Below, in pieces: positions 12,401 through 22,688 of a DNA stretch of 64,000 nt (position 1 is its first letter; the number at the start of each line of letters is the position of its first letter). The DNA is from Lactarius indigo (Eukaryota > Basidiomycota > Agaricomycetes > Russulales > Russulaceae): NCBI GenBank assembly GCA_025766275.1, contig JAFKAC010000022.1, forward strand, positions 496,001 to 560,000. Reading direction: 5' to 3'. The notes beneath the pieces were generated by a model, which did no database searches, had not been told where the DNA came from, and saw only the letters and a list, made by a program, of their open reading frames with translations. A program made the translations under genes and the position numbers.

Positions 12401-13146
12401 AACCAACGCATCCTCGACATCCCTCCTTCCGATCAATTTCTTCAGGTATCTCTCTGAATACCCATCAGCGACGGGTAACGTAGCAGGGATCGACTCACTC
12501 GTTCGTCCCTGCTTCATCTCCTTCGTCACGATCCCAAATATTCCAAGAACCTCGACCATTATCTTCACGATGGTGTCCTTCATCGCCTCCGTTGTCGGCA
12601 CCGAACTATACTCCTCCAGCCGTCTGAAAAAGCTTTCGATGCGCTCAAAGATATCAACGAGTGCATCTTGGCTCGCAATAACGTCCTTTGCCGCCTGTAA
12701 ATGTTCGGTATCAGAACAGTTCGAGTAAGCGAGATCCAATGTAATCGCTACCAGAAGAAGGATCCCAGCTCCAGCGAAAATCACTTTCGCCGGCGAGAAT
12801 ACCTAGAAATATGACACCAAAGATTAGATTGTAGAAGGATCGTCGGAATGGCGCTCACCAATCCGACACCCTCGCCAAGCGCCGCCGAAAAGGCATATAG
12901 GACATTGACAGTCGGATTCAACCATCTAGTCAACCTGTCATCGCCGGATGTAGATTGCTCGAACTGTTGTACTTGAGTGCGGAGGACGGCCAGGATGTCG
13001 ATGGGGGAGTTGCAGGTCTGCAACTGGGCCATCAACGGATGCGCGAGAAGATCTTTCTTCGTCTTATTTTTGTAATTGTCGAGGGAGGCGCAGAAGATGG
13101 CCTGTAAATTTGAGGAAGAGGAAGCTATGGGAGGCGTCTGAGACAT
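9458..13146 (-). CDS. NLR protein 1: Goodbye domain, NACHT ATPase, ankyrin repeats
   Basis: This is a STAND/NLR-type receptor of the fungal nonself-recognition or cell-death class, presumably cytoplasmic. Its ligand is unknown. The model has seven exons: 13146-12859, 12802-12196, 12139-12080, 12023-11847, 11788-11764, 11713-11108 and 11060-9458. All introns are GT-AG, 47-58 bp, and phases agree, giving 1121 aa. Residues 1 to about 300 match the fungal Goodbye N-terminal domain (start MSQTPP) and end in VDDKV/VDDNV coiled-coil repeats. WLSPPDP precedes the P-loop GKPGSGKS (about 375-383), and Walker B is IILDALDE (about 477-484). About nine ankyrin repeats (TPLHxAS, about 835-1115) follow. The P-loop lies on a 25-nt exon between two introns. 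No disabling mutation is visible. It is paralogous to the gene at 42296-47220. Confidence 0.9.
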
Positions 13147-13657
13147 GGCAATAGCAACGAGGAGAGGCGTCTGGAGGCACTGCGACGATACTGGGAGTCT
13201 GGGGCTGAGGGTGGGATGCGGCTGAGTGGGAGCGTCCGAATGGTTTGGCACGAGGCTAGGCAGGTAACGCCCGCACAGCCTCGGCTCGTAAACGGGCCGG
13301 CAATGTTTCAAAGCAGTGGTGCGGGGGTTGTCCTTGCCACTGGCCACCTCAGAGGGATACTAGTGAAATAAGGGGTTCCGTGTTTCCATGTCGGGGCAGA
13401 TGACCATGATAATATCCGAGATTTCTCGGGAGTTGACAACGTTGACATCGGGATGCCTGGTTGCGCTTACGCTGATCATATGTCTGTAGAGAGTCACGTG
13501 GTCGCGCTCGAATATGTCAAGGTTGGGAAACTTCGGACTACCGCCTAGTTTCTGTGCGATCTGCCAGTCTATGTCACTACCTATTACTATGCCCAAGACC
13601 TAGTACGCTCCAACCATTGTTTCCCTCTACTACACGCTTGTCCGGCACCACACCGAA
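13147..13657. other. Upstream flank of NLR 1, duplicated at 47221-47730
   Basis: This probably contains the NLR promoter. It aligns with the upstream flank of the second NLR gene, for example GCGGGGGTTGTCCTTG and GTCACGTGGTC, with point differences and small indels. At 13657 the similarity is broken by the Plavaka-like element and resumes at 38277. No conserved open frame is convincing; a 78-codon minus frame (13360-13596) is not kept in the paralogous flank. Confidence 0.6.
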
Positions 13658-14369
13658 CCTGAAGCCCAGTCAAAATCCCGATGAATCCCGATGAATTGAG
13701 TCGAATGAAAATGACCGGGATTGGTGGCGGGTGAATTCTGTTGACTCCGCTCGAATTATATTGCGTACAAATTTGAATTATTCCATACAATTCAATGCGA
13801 ATGAATAATCTTGAATATTGCTGCACCCACAACATGGATGCCCTCATTGTGCTGCTCTTTGCGCCGCCCTCGTTGCGGGACATTGCACGCGCGAATATGT
13901 GAATGCCACATTTGGTACCTGTGAGCTGCAACATGTCTGAAACGAGTATCAAGTCGTCGTTCTCCTCTTCTCGTCCTGCGTACCTTTGGCTCTGGCTCTC
14001 GTCTCGACCCTCGGCCGCTATCTGCGTCTGTTCGTTTCTTTCTGATATCGTGTTTCTGGAGACTTCTCGGCATTGTCCCTCTCCACGTACTCTGTCACTC
14101 TGGGCTGATCTGATGCCGATGTCGGGTGACCCACGGGCGCGTATCTATAAATGTGGATGCTCAAGACACTGCAAGATACTTCGCCCTGTGTCAAAGACGA
14201 CGTATTACGACCATGCGAAGTATCGGAGGGTCGATGATCGTATGTTGAGTATATTGCCCAATCCGCGACTCTTGTGCTCACTGGATCTCGCGCATGTAAG
14301 ATGGTCCTATGTCGTTCCCCAACGGCTATCCAGCATCAAGACACCCATCGACTCGCACTAGGGCGACTG

Positions 14370-14898
14370 TGTCACGTTTCGGCTTGGATGGACTGTATGA
14401 CTCAGACCCTTACTGTACCGGTTGTCACTACGGCGGTAAGGTATATTAGTGACGGACTTACTTACGGTGATACGGTAGTGCGATAGGCGATAGGGACTTG
14501 ATAGCTGACTGATGACCGACGCCACTAGTACGGGTACTAGTAGTAGTAGGGTTCGCGTTGTTTCTGCGATACGTTGGACGCTACTTACGATGACTCATAG
14601 CAGCGCTTCAAAGCCTGCTAGGATATGTATTTAAACTGTCTTGTGAAGACCAAGATACGCCATCTTGGTCTTCTTGAATCATCACTTGTTTTCCTTCTTT
14701 CCGATCCTTCCTCAACTCTAAATCTCCTCGCCTGTTTCCAATCGTAACTCCGGAACCTCGACTTGCCGGTGTACCTTCGCGTATTCACTAAGGCAAAGAC
14801 TTGGACCTTCGTGTCTTCAAGGGGTCGAAACGTTAACAAAGCTAAGTTGTTACCGCCAATTGAGCTCAAGTCGAGCTAAACGTCGTGGCGACGTTACA
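14370..14898 (+). repeat. 5' LTR of gypsy 1
   Basis: 529 bp, TGTCACG ... CGTTACA. A copy of the same length lies at 21729-22257. The four differences between the copies are TTTCGG/TTTTGG, GGCGG/GGTGG, TCGCG/TCGCA and ATCATC/ATCGTC. The leader from the presumed start site to the first Gag codon contains no ATG. Confidence 0.95.
14628..14672 (+). promoter_or_regulatory. TATA-like box and self-primer at the presumed gypsy 1 RNA start
   Basis: TATTTAAA at 14628-14635 is followed about 27 bp later by ATCTTGGTCTT (14662-14672). That 11-mer is the exact reverse complement of the primer-binding site at 14901-14911. By analogy with Tf1, where the first 11 nt of the mRNA prime reverse transcription, transcription would start at about 14662. 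The 11-mer also pairs with an upstream copy (AAGACCAAGAT at 14646-14656). Confidence 0.65.
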
Positions 14899-14900
14899 TT

Positions 14901-14911
14901 AAGACCAAGAT
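14901..14911 (+). other. Self-primed primer-binding site of gypsy 1
   Basis: AAGACCAAGAT starts 2 nt after the LTR end and is perfectly complementary to LTR positions 14662-14672. It does not begin with TGG and so does not look like a tRNA-primed site. The spacing and 11-nt length match the Tf1/sushi self-priming scheme. Confidence 0.7.
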
Positions 14912-14917
14912 CCCACC

Positions 14918-15382
14918 GTGGCCGTAACAACAAGGGACCAGTGGACGAACTTTCGTCCTTACTCGCTCCAAAGAAGAGGAGAACGTAACGTTCCTACGCG
15001 CTTTCTACAAGCTGCCAGTTGGAGGGAACGACAAGAAGAAACCGGATACTTTGTGGAATTCAACGGACCTAGTAGGTTCCGTCCAGTTGAGTTCAATTTC
15101 GATCACTTGTGCTGGGTAGAGGTTACGTGGAACCCCATAGACTCCCAGTGGGACGCAGTACGACCAGCCGGACCCAGATACCGCTGCGACATCGACGCGC
15201 GAGAACTCAACACCAGATCAGACTGGGGTCCCATTGACGGGCAACAACGAGAACACTCCACAGGAGAAGTAGTGACAGAAGAAGGAAGCGAACTCAGTCA
15301 AGAAGAAGAAGAGAGTGAAGGACGAGAACCAAACCAAACAGAGACTAGCGGAGGAGCCATACAAGACCTCCTCCTAGAATGA
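14918..15382 (+). CDS. Gypsy 1 Gag N-terminal extension, no ATG, ends in TGA
   Basis: This open frame runs from directly behind the LTR (TAA at 14900-14902) to TGA 15380-15382, in the same frame as gag. The first plausible start is GTG at 14918 in a strong context (CCCACCGTGG); no in-frame ATG exists before 15440. The protein carries a GYFVEF ... FRPVEF ... CWVEVTW ... QWDAVRPAG block and an acidic, Glu-rich end. The same block is present at the N-terminus of gypsy 2 Gag (GYYVWS ... YIPIEY ... LWVVIAQ ... KWFSVKPVP), so it is a real domain. TGA 15380 most simply derives from CGA, in which case it was fused to Gag. Its function is unknown. Confidence 0.6.
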   Translation: MAVTTRDQWTNFRPYSLQRRGERNVPTRFLQAASWRERQEETGYFVEFNGPSRFRPVEFNFDHLCWVEVTWNPIDSQWDAVRPAGPRYRCDIDARELNTRSDWGPIDGQQREHSTGEVVTEEGSELSQEEEESEGREPNQTETSGGAIQDLLLE

Positions 15383-15439
15383 GCTGAGTCTGCACATATC
15401 ACCGAACCCGAACCAATTCACATCCGATCTCCAGCCATC

Positions 15440-16987
15440 ATGGCTACGATAACACGCGCAATGGAAGAAGTCGCGATGGAAGAAGCGCGAGTAATACAAG
15501 ACGAGGCGAGACATATCGTCATGCCCATCAACCCAGAAACAGGAGTACGTATGACCGCGGACGATGCCGCAATCTTCCGAGCAATAGGGTCGGACAGGGG
15601 AGACCCTCCGTCAGAAAGGAGGCCAGTAATGGAGCTACCCCCAGGAATAGGAGGACCGGGAGACGACCCGCCACCACCACCGGGGGGAGGCATCCCATTC
15701 GACTTGCGAAGAACCGAACCACCAAGAGGACCACCCCGCGATCCACCAGGAGGTGGAGGAGGTGGAGGAGGCGGGGGTGGCGGTGACGCCGGAGGAGGGG
15801 ATAGAGGACACCCCAGCGAGAAACTAACCGGCGAGCCACCCTCTATTTTCGACGGAGACAGACTTAAAGTCGACCAATTTCTTACGCAGTGGCACGTCTA
15901 TTGGGGCATGAATCTGGACGCCCCCATTATGCGCAACGACTACAGGAGGTGTCTCCTGTTTCTCTCCTATATCAAGGGCGGAGCGGTCAGCGAATGGGTC
16001 CTATCCTTCCTGAACTGGCTCAATCGGCAAATACAACGAGGGATCAGCCCCTACACTCGAGGATTGTGGGATGCGGTGGCTGATGGGTTCAGCCAAAGAT
16101 TCGAGAACACGTTGGAACGGGAACAAGCACAAGCCATACTGCGGAAAGGTTTCAAAATGGCAGGAGAAGACATTGACAAGTACGTCAATGATTTTGAACA
16201 GTTGGCGCGGAAGGCTCATTATCACCTCAACGAACCCCAAACCATCGACCTGTTCACGTCGGGTCTGCCCAAGGAACTGTTCAAAAACGCGTTCCAATTC
16301 GACGAGCCGATAACATTTGACGACTGGAAGCGGGCTGTCCTCAAGCGACAAAAGAATTACATCCACCTCAAGGCACGGCTTAACGAATATAAGAGCACGA
16401 CGACCCCACCAAAGAAACAGACGGGTAACGCAGGATGGGCGCTCCCGCAAAATCTGCCACAGACCAACCCATGGGCCATGGACACCTCCGCTGATCGAGC
16501 CAAGGTACGGCTAGCTGGATCAGAAGAAATCGACTTCAACAAACTACCTCATCATGATTGGTCGGCGCCACCTTTCCCCCCACGGGGAGGACCCGGAGCT
16601 AGGGGACGAGGGAGAGGCGGATCTAGGAGGGACTTAAGGAATGTCCTTTGCTATAACTGTCACGCGCCAGGCCATCTCTCACGAAATTGCCCACACCCCC
16701 GACAACAGAGACAATGGCAAAACGCTCCGTCAAGCAGCAGGATGACGGAGACCACCTGGCCATTACAATGGCCGGGATCCCCAGGACCCGTATCTCAATA
16801 CGAACCATCGCTGCCGGGGTATGCGACGCCGGCACCCAGCGCGACACCCGCGCCACAAATCAAAGCAGCGAGAACGGCGGGAGAACAAGCAAAGGAATGG
16901 CTAACACAGGTAGCCAACAGTACAGACGAGGTAAAAGACCTCATACTTCAAGACCTGTGGGGAAAAGAGGGTTTTCAGAACGCCTGA
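15440..16987 (+). CDS. Gypsy 1 Gag polyprotein
   Basis: The 515-aa structural protein would form the cytoplasmic particle and bind element RNA. It has a Pro/Gly-rich linker with an 11-Gly run (about residue 109), a retrotransposon Gag region beginning near PPSIFDGDRLKVDQFL, and a single CCHC knuckle CYNCHAPGHLSRNC (about residues 401-414). The ATG at 15440 is the first in-frame ATG, though the open frame continues upstream across TGA 15380. It ends at TGA 16985-16987, just after the slippery heptamer at 16969-16975. The -1 frame (pol) overlaps it from about 16687. Confidence 0.88.
   Translation: MATITRAMEEVAMEEARVIQDEARHIVMPINPETGVRMTADDAAIFRAIGSDRGDPPSERRPVMELPPGIGGPGDDPPPPPGGGIPFDLRRTEPPRGPPRDPPGGGGGGGGGGGGDAGGGDRGHPSEKLTGEPPSIFDGDRLKVDQFLTQWHVYWGMNLDAPIMRNDYRRCLLFLSYIKGGAVSEWVLSFLNWLNRQIQRGISPYTRGLWDAVADGFSQRFENTLEREQAQAILRKGFKMAGEDIDKYVNDFEQLARKAHYHLNEPQTIDLFTSGLPKELFKNAFQFDEPITFDDWKRAVLKRQKNYIHLKARLNEYKSTTTPPKKQTGNAGWALPQNLPQTNPWAMDTSADRAKVRLAGSEEIDFNKLPHHDWSAPPFPPRGGPGARGRGRGGSRRDLRNVLCYNCHAPGHLSRNCPHPRQQRQWQNAPSSSRMTETTWPLQWPGSPGPVSQYEPSLPGYATPAPSATPAPQIKAARTAGEQAKEWLTQVANSTDEVKDLILQDLWGKEGFQNA
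16969..16975 (+). promoter_or_regulatory. -1 ribosomal frameshift heptamer GGGTTTT at gag/pol
   Basis: In the Gag frame the codons are GAG GGT TTT CAG, so the heptamer is G_GGT_TTT, a canonical X_XXY_YYZ site, 12 nt before the Gag stop codon. The Pol frame is exactly -1 relative to Gag and is open through this point. Downstream RNA structure was not assessed. Confidence 0.7.
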
Positions 16988-19900
16988 ACCCGTCAGTCTG
17001 GGTGAGGGCTTTACGATGTAATTCTGTAATTGTGACAACGCGCTATCGATCTTTGCGAATCCCAGTGACTGTCCACACGAATTACCAAACGACTGAAATA
17101 AACGCACTGGTGGACTCCGGAGCCACCGATAATTTTATCCGACCAAGAATGGCGGCCCGGGCAGGAATCCCGATATGGCCCTTAGAAACGCCTCGCAAAA
17201 TATGGAACATAGATAATACGGAAAACAAAGCTGGGTTAATCACTCATTACGTTAACCTAGAAGTGAAAACACGCGGACAGATCAAACGAATGACCTTTTT
17301 GGTCACCAACCTCGGAAACGAAGACATGGTACTGGGCTACCCATGGCTGAGCGCCTTCGAACCAACGATCAGTTGGGCAACAGCAACCATGCATCCGGAC
17401 ATGCAACCGGTAGTTCTAGCTACTACCGAAGAACTACTCACGACACCCGCTGTGCGGGCTCTAATTGTAGCAGAAAAAGAGGCAATCGTCCAAGAATTAG
17501 AGGAGGAAACCTTCGCAAGAGCCACTACCTCGACGGAGTTGGCAATATCGGCAAAACAACAGCAAACGGCAGCAGTGCTGCCGCCGGTATACGCAGAGTA
17601 CAGTATGTTGTTCAACGAGCAGGCCTCGCATCGGTTCCCTCCATCTCGACCCTGGGACCATGCTATTGACTTCAAGCCATCGGCGCCAGCGGCGATCGAC
17701 TGCAAGATCTACCCTATGACACAAAAAGAAGAGGGCGAATTGAAGGAATTCCTCGACGAAAAACTAAAACAAGGATATCTACGCCCTTCCATCTCCCCGT
17801 ACGCCTCATCTTTCTTCTTCATCAAAAAGAAGGACAGAAAACTACGCCCGGTACAGGACTACCGTGTGATTAACTCGCACACCATTCGCAACCAATATCC
17901 ACTGCCGCTCATTCAAGACCTCATCTTGGACCTTAGCAACGCCCACATCTATACAAAGCTCGATATCCGCTGGGGCTATAACAACATCCGCATTCGCGAC
18001 GGAGATCAAGAAAAGGCGGCATTCAAAACCAAATTCGGCCTTTTTGAGCCTACGGTCATGTTCTTCGGCCTCACCAATTCCCCCGCAACCTTCCAAGCGA
18101 TGATGAATCACATCTACCGCGATACGATCGCAAAGCATGAACGCTTGGGGACTACGATACGTGTTTACATGGACGATATCGGTATAGCCACTCATTTTGA
18201 CCATGATCTAGCGGCCCATATAGCCGCCGTACGCGACGTACTGAGTGTCGCACGCGATCACGATCTCTACTTCAAACTCGAGAAGTGCCTGTTCCACCAA
18301 CCGCGGATGGATTACCTGGGGGTAATCCTTGAAAGGGGGGTGACCTGAATGGACCCTGTAAAAGTTCAAGGCATCAAAGACTGGCCTACGCCAGCAAAAG
18401 TCAAAGACGTTCGATCGTTCCTGGGCTTCTGCAACTTTTACAGACTTTTCATCTGCGGATTCGCAGCCCATGCTAAACCACTCACCAAACTGACTAAGAA
18501 AGACGAAGAATGGAGGTGGACTGACGAAGAAAATAACGCATTCAATACCCTCAAACGCCTCGTAACCGAGGAACCGGTACTGGCGCACCCGATCCTCCAA
18601 GACCCGTTTGAATTGGAAGTTGACGCTTCCGGATACGCGGTGGGAGCCGTACTTTTACAACGAAAGTCTGACGGAAAACGACACCCTATAGGCTATTATT
18701 CAGCCACACTCTCGGAGGCAGAACGAAACTATGACATCTACGACTTGGAGTTGCTCGCGATAGTCAAAGCATTGCAAAACTGGAGACCACTGCTCGCCGG
18801 AGCTCCGCATAAAATTAAGATTTATTCGGACCATCTCAACCTACAATATTGGAAGTCGCCACAGAAAATTAGCAGGCGAGTTGCTAGGGAAGTGCTCGAA
18901 CTCTCTGAGTACGACTTCGAGATTCACCACATCAAAGGAAAGAACAACGGGCGAGCGGACGCACTCTCAAGACAACCCGACTACAATCAGGGAGAAGACG
19001 ACAACAGCGAAGTGGTTGTCCTACCCCCCGAGGTCTTTGTGAGAACCCTCAACGTCGCACGCACCTTCACCGCAAATCCGAACCTGCTCCAACCACGCCA
19101 CCAACAAGACGACGAAGTAATCAAGGTATGGGTAGACCCCCATAACCTCAAAAAGATAGAAGGAGAATGGTACAAGGACGGCAGGTTCGTGATCACCAGA
19201 CCAGCATCGACATACCGAGTACTAATACACGACCACCACGACCTACCAATACACGGCCACCCCGGAGTGGCAAGAACGCAGCGAATTCTGGAACGACATT
19301 ACTGGTGGCCGCGATTATGGAAGGACGTATATGAGTATGTCCAAGGCTGTGCGGAATGTCAACGAAACAAAGTGAACACGAGGCCCATACGAGCTGCGCT
19401 ACATCCCATCACGCCAGTACTGGACGCCGTGCCCTTCCAAACCATAGCCATGGATTTCATTACCAAACTACCGCCGTCACAAGGGTATGACAGCATACTG
19501 ACAGTCACGGACCACGACTGCAGCAAGGCCTCCATCTTCATCCCCTGTCGAGAAGAAATAACAGCGGAGGAGACCGCAGCCCTGTACGTTGCTCACGTAT
19601 TTAAGCGCTTCGGATTACCCCGCAAGTGCATTAGCGACAGAGATCCACGATTTGTGTCAAAATTCACCAGAGAAGTGTGCCGAGTCCTAGGCATTCAGCA
19701 AAACATATCAACGGCGTACCACCCGCGGACCGATGGACAGTCCGAGCGTACCAACCAGTGGTTGGAACAGTACCTGCGCTTCTGGGTAAATGAGCGACAA
19801 GATAACTGGGCTGCTTATCTGCCAATCGCCGAATTCGCTCATAACAACTGGCCACATGAGCACACAAAGCAATCTCCGTTTCAGCTTCTGATGGGATATA

Positions 19901-21627
19901 ACCCACAAGCAGATTGGACCGATAAGCCATCTCCTCTTCCGCAGGTCACAAGACGACTAACACAGCTAAAAGAGGCTAGAAAGGACGCCCAACGCCTCAT
20001 AAAACAAGCTCAAGAGGCGTGGATACGCAACAAAGATACGCCCAATTTCAAGATAGGGGACCTCGTGTGGCTGGAAGGGAAGCACCTTCGAACCAATCAG
20101 CCCACGGCGAAATTAGCGGCGCGACGCCACGGACCGTTTCGGGTGACACAGGTGATGTCCCCTTACAATTATCGATTGGAACTTCCCACGCAGTGGAGCA
20201 TTCACCCAGTGTTCCACATCGATCTCCTCACGCCATACAAACAAACCCCCCTTCACGGGGAAAGTTTCACACGACCACCGCCCGAATTGATCGATGGGGA
20301 AGAGGAGTACGAAGTCGAGGCCATTCTAGACTCCCGGCATTTCGGCAGAGGAAGAAGACTCCAATACCTTGTCAAGTGGAAGGGATACCCAGACTCGGAG
20401 AATCAGTGGGTCAACAAGGATGACGTCTTCGCACCGGAAGCGCTCCGCCTCTTTCAGGAAGCGCAAGCACACGGGGCAACGGTTAAAAGGAGTTCGGTCG
20501 TCGCTCAGGAAAGCCATCCCCTTTTCCTTCGCTCTACCATCTCCACTCTCATGCCCACTTCTCCCCTGCGACATGTCACCCAAGCGATGCTCCTCGACTC
20601 CCTTGCAGAAGACGCACGAGCTCTCCTCACAGAAGACGACGAGACTGAGGTTCCCAACGCCCAAATCACCCCGTACACACCTATCGGCCAACCAGAGGGC
20701 CGTATCACCGCACAAGAGTGGGCAAACGTCCTTGCCCGATTCCCAGACCCCACGCAACAGCCTGACGACGAGTCCGCCGTCGCCCATATCTTCCACGACG
20801 AACACGGGGCGCGCGAGCCTATCGCTGCCATCCCCCCAAGCGACGACCTCGTCGGCGTTCGCGGAGTTTTCCCGCGCAACGACGAGCGTTCAAGCTCTCC
20901 TGGAGTACGAGTTGGACGGATGGAGGAGGGTAGCGGCGGAGTGGCAGAAGGAACAGCTAGACTCAGCCGCGGCCCGACTGAGAGAGATGCAAGAGCGGCG
21001 GCAGCGATGGAGGCTGCTGAGGCTGGCCATGACGACGACGATTACTACCCGGCACGCCACGCCTTCCTTCGAACGAAAGGCGACCCTACTAATCCCCTCA
21101 TCACACCCTGGCTCGTCAACTCCGACGGGTCCGCCATGTATCGAGGACGTGTGCGTGTACCAGGTGCCGCAGACCACCGTCCCTTCACCGCCGCTGACGA
21201 CCCCGCGCACGTTATTGCGCCTGAGGGGTTCCGGGCAAATCGACGACCCCATCACATTCCATACCCCATCACCGGGCCCGACAGAGTAGAGAGGGACGCA
21301 TCTCACGTCCAGATCATTGGAGGGGCGGATCCCCTCATACTCGGGGTGATACCTGGTTCCCCCCATCTATACGGTAAGCCCCTCTACGCTGAGCCGCACA
21401 CCAACGCCGCGTCGCGTCCCACGTACCCGCATGAAGATCTCGTCATCTTCGCCACGGACAAGATTACGGACCGCGCCCTCAATCGCATCAACGACGAGAC
21501 GCTTACGGCGGAAGTCACGCGCTATCGCGCGGCTAGTTTTGAACTAGAGCGACTTCGCGCCAGAGTAGCTCAGCTCCATGATATGATCGCGTGCGCCCAA
21601 AGCGACCGACAAGACTCCATCTACTGA
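16976..21627 (+). pseudogene. Gypsy 1 Pol: protease, RT, RNase H, integrase, chromodomain, C-terminal extension
   Basis: Pol is entered by -1 frameshift. The order is protease (DSGATDNFI near 17115); RT with YMDD at 18168-18179; RNase H (about 18600-18980); integrase with its H-H-C-C finger (about 19220-19370) and DDE core (MDFITKL, SDRDPRF, DGQSERTNQWLEQ); and a chromodomain at about 20299-20470 (EYEVEAIL, YLVKWKGYP). The chromodomain should direct insertion to marked chromatin. About 390 residues follow, including an AEVTRYRAASFELERLR coiled coil also seen in gypsy 2. A TGA at 18346 sits between RT and RNase H, where the relative has Arg (VRMDP versus VT-stop-MDP), consistent with CGA to TGA. 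Confidence 0.9.
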
Positions 21628-21713
21628 TTGGAGCGCGCTACGGCGCTCGAGCGCATTGCCGACGAGCAGCGCGGCTGGCCAGCTAGAGACTTTCGGTGAG
21701 TCGGGGCCTCACG

Positions 21714-21728
21714 CTGAAAGGAGGGTGA
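21714..21728 (+). other. Polypurine tract of gypsy 1
   Basis: CTGAAAGGAGGGTGA lies directly before the 3' LTR. The core GAAAGGAGGGTGA closely matches GAAGGGAGGGTAA in the same position of gypsy 2. It would prime plus-strand cDNA synthesis. Confidence 0.7.
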
Positions 21729-22257
21729 TGTCACGTTTTGGCTTGGATGGACTGTATGACTCAGACCCTTACTGTACCGGTTGTCACTACGGTGGTAAGG
21801 TATATTAGTGACGGACTTACTTACGGTGATACGGTAGTGCGATAGGCGATAGGGACTTGATAGCTGACTGATGACCGACGCCACTAGTACGGGTACTAGT
21901 AGTAGTAGGGTTCGCATTGTTTCTGCGATACGTTGGACGCTACTTACGATGACTCATAGCAGCGCTTCAAAGCCTGCTAGGATATGTATTTAAACTGTCT
22001 TGTGAAGACCAAGATACGCCATCTTGGTCTTCTTGAATCGTCACTTGTTTTCCTTCTTTCCGATCCTTCCTCAACTCTAAATCTCCTCGCCTGTTTCCAA
22101 TCGTAACTCCGGAACCTCGACTTGCCGGTGTACCTTCGCGTATTCACTAAGGCAAAGACTTGGACCTTCGTGTCTTCAAGGGGTCGAAACGTTAACAAAG
22201 CTAAGTTGTTACCGCCAATTGAGCTCAAGTCGAGCTAAACGTCGTGGCGACGTTACA
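21729..22257 (+). repeat. 3' LTR of gypsy 1
   Basis: 529 bp copy of 14370-14898 with four CpG-transition differences, followed by the GACTG target duplication at 22258-22262. Confidence 0.95.
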
Positions 22258-22484
22258 GACTGGGTCGCGCTCGCGCACCACGGCAAACATGAAGCACGCT
22301 TGATTAGACTCGGATCGTGGTACCCCGGGAGAGCAGTCACCCGACAATCATGCGCACACAGGTGACCACACGGAGAGTAACCACCCCACGCAAGATGATG
22401 ACCCTGCGCCCGGCCCATCAGAACAAGAGCTATGCCAGGTATCACACCAGCCCGGGACTCAGGCCACGGTTAGGAACACCGAAT

Positions 22485-22688
22485 CCCCTCGACCTGAAAA
22501 CGACGAGGGTCCAGGCATACCCTCCCCTGCACGGCAGGGTTCTCTAGGGGATCGTGACACACAATGGGTGCATACCCCACCCGAGTCCCCTCGACCTGAA
22601 AACGACGAGGGCACAGGTATACCCTCCCCTGCGCGGCAGGGTTCTCTGGGGGATCGTGATACACAACAGGTGCATACCCCACCCCCGG
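22485..22688 (+). repeat. Two 102-nt tandem repeats inside the transposase exon
   Basis: Units start at 22485 and 22587, each beginning CCCCTCGACCTGAAAACGAC and differing at several positions. The length is a multiple of three, so each adds 34 residues (SPRPENDEG ... PSPARQGSLGDRD) to the N-terminal linker. Confidence 0.85.

Larger units (their letters stand above)
14370..22257 (+). mobile_element. Complete Ty3/gypsy chromovirus (gypsy 1)
   Basis: 7888 bp with two 529 bp LTRs and target duplication GACTG (14365-14369, 22258-22262). The two LTRs differ at only four sites, all CpG transitions. The internal order is primer-binding site, Gag, protease, RT, RNase H, integrase, chromodomain and a C-terminal extension. 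In-frame TGA codons at 15380 and 18346 make this copy defective. It lies inside the Plavaka-like transposase gene. Confidence 0.95.

Noticed and set aside
14618..14869. 83-codon open frame on the minus strand of the gypsy 1 LTR, repeated at 21977-22228
   Set aside because: It is duplicated only because the LTR is duplicated and lies over the promoter and leader. No protein family is recognisable.
18346..18348. Programmed stop-codon readthrough in gypsy 1 pol
   Set aside because: The stop lies inside Pol between RT and RNase H, not at a domain boundary used for readthrough, and gypsy 2 has a sense codon there. CpG decay explains it.
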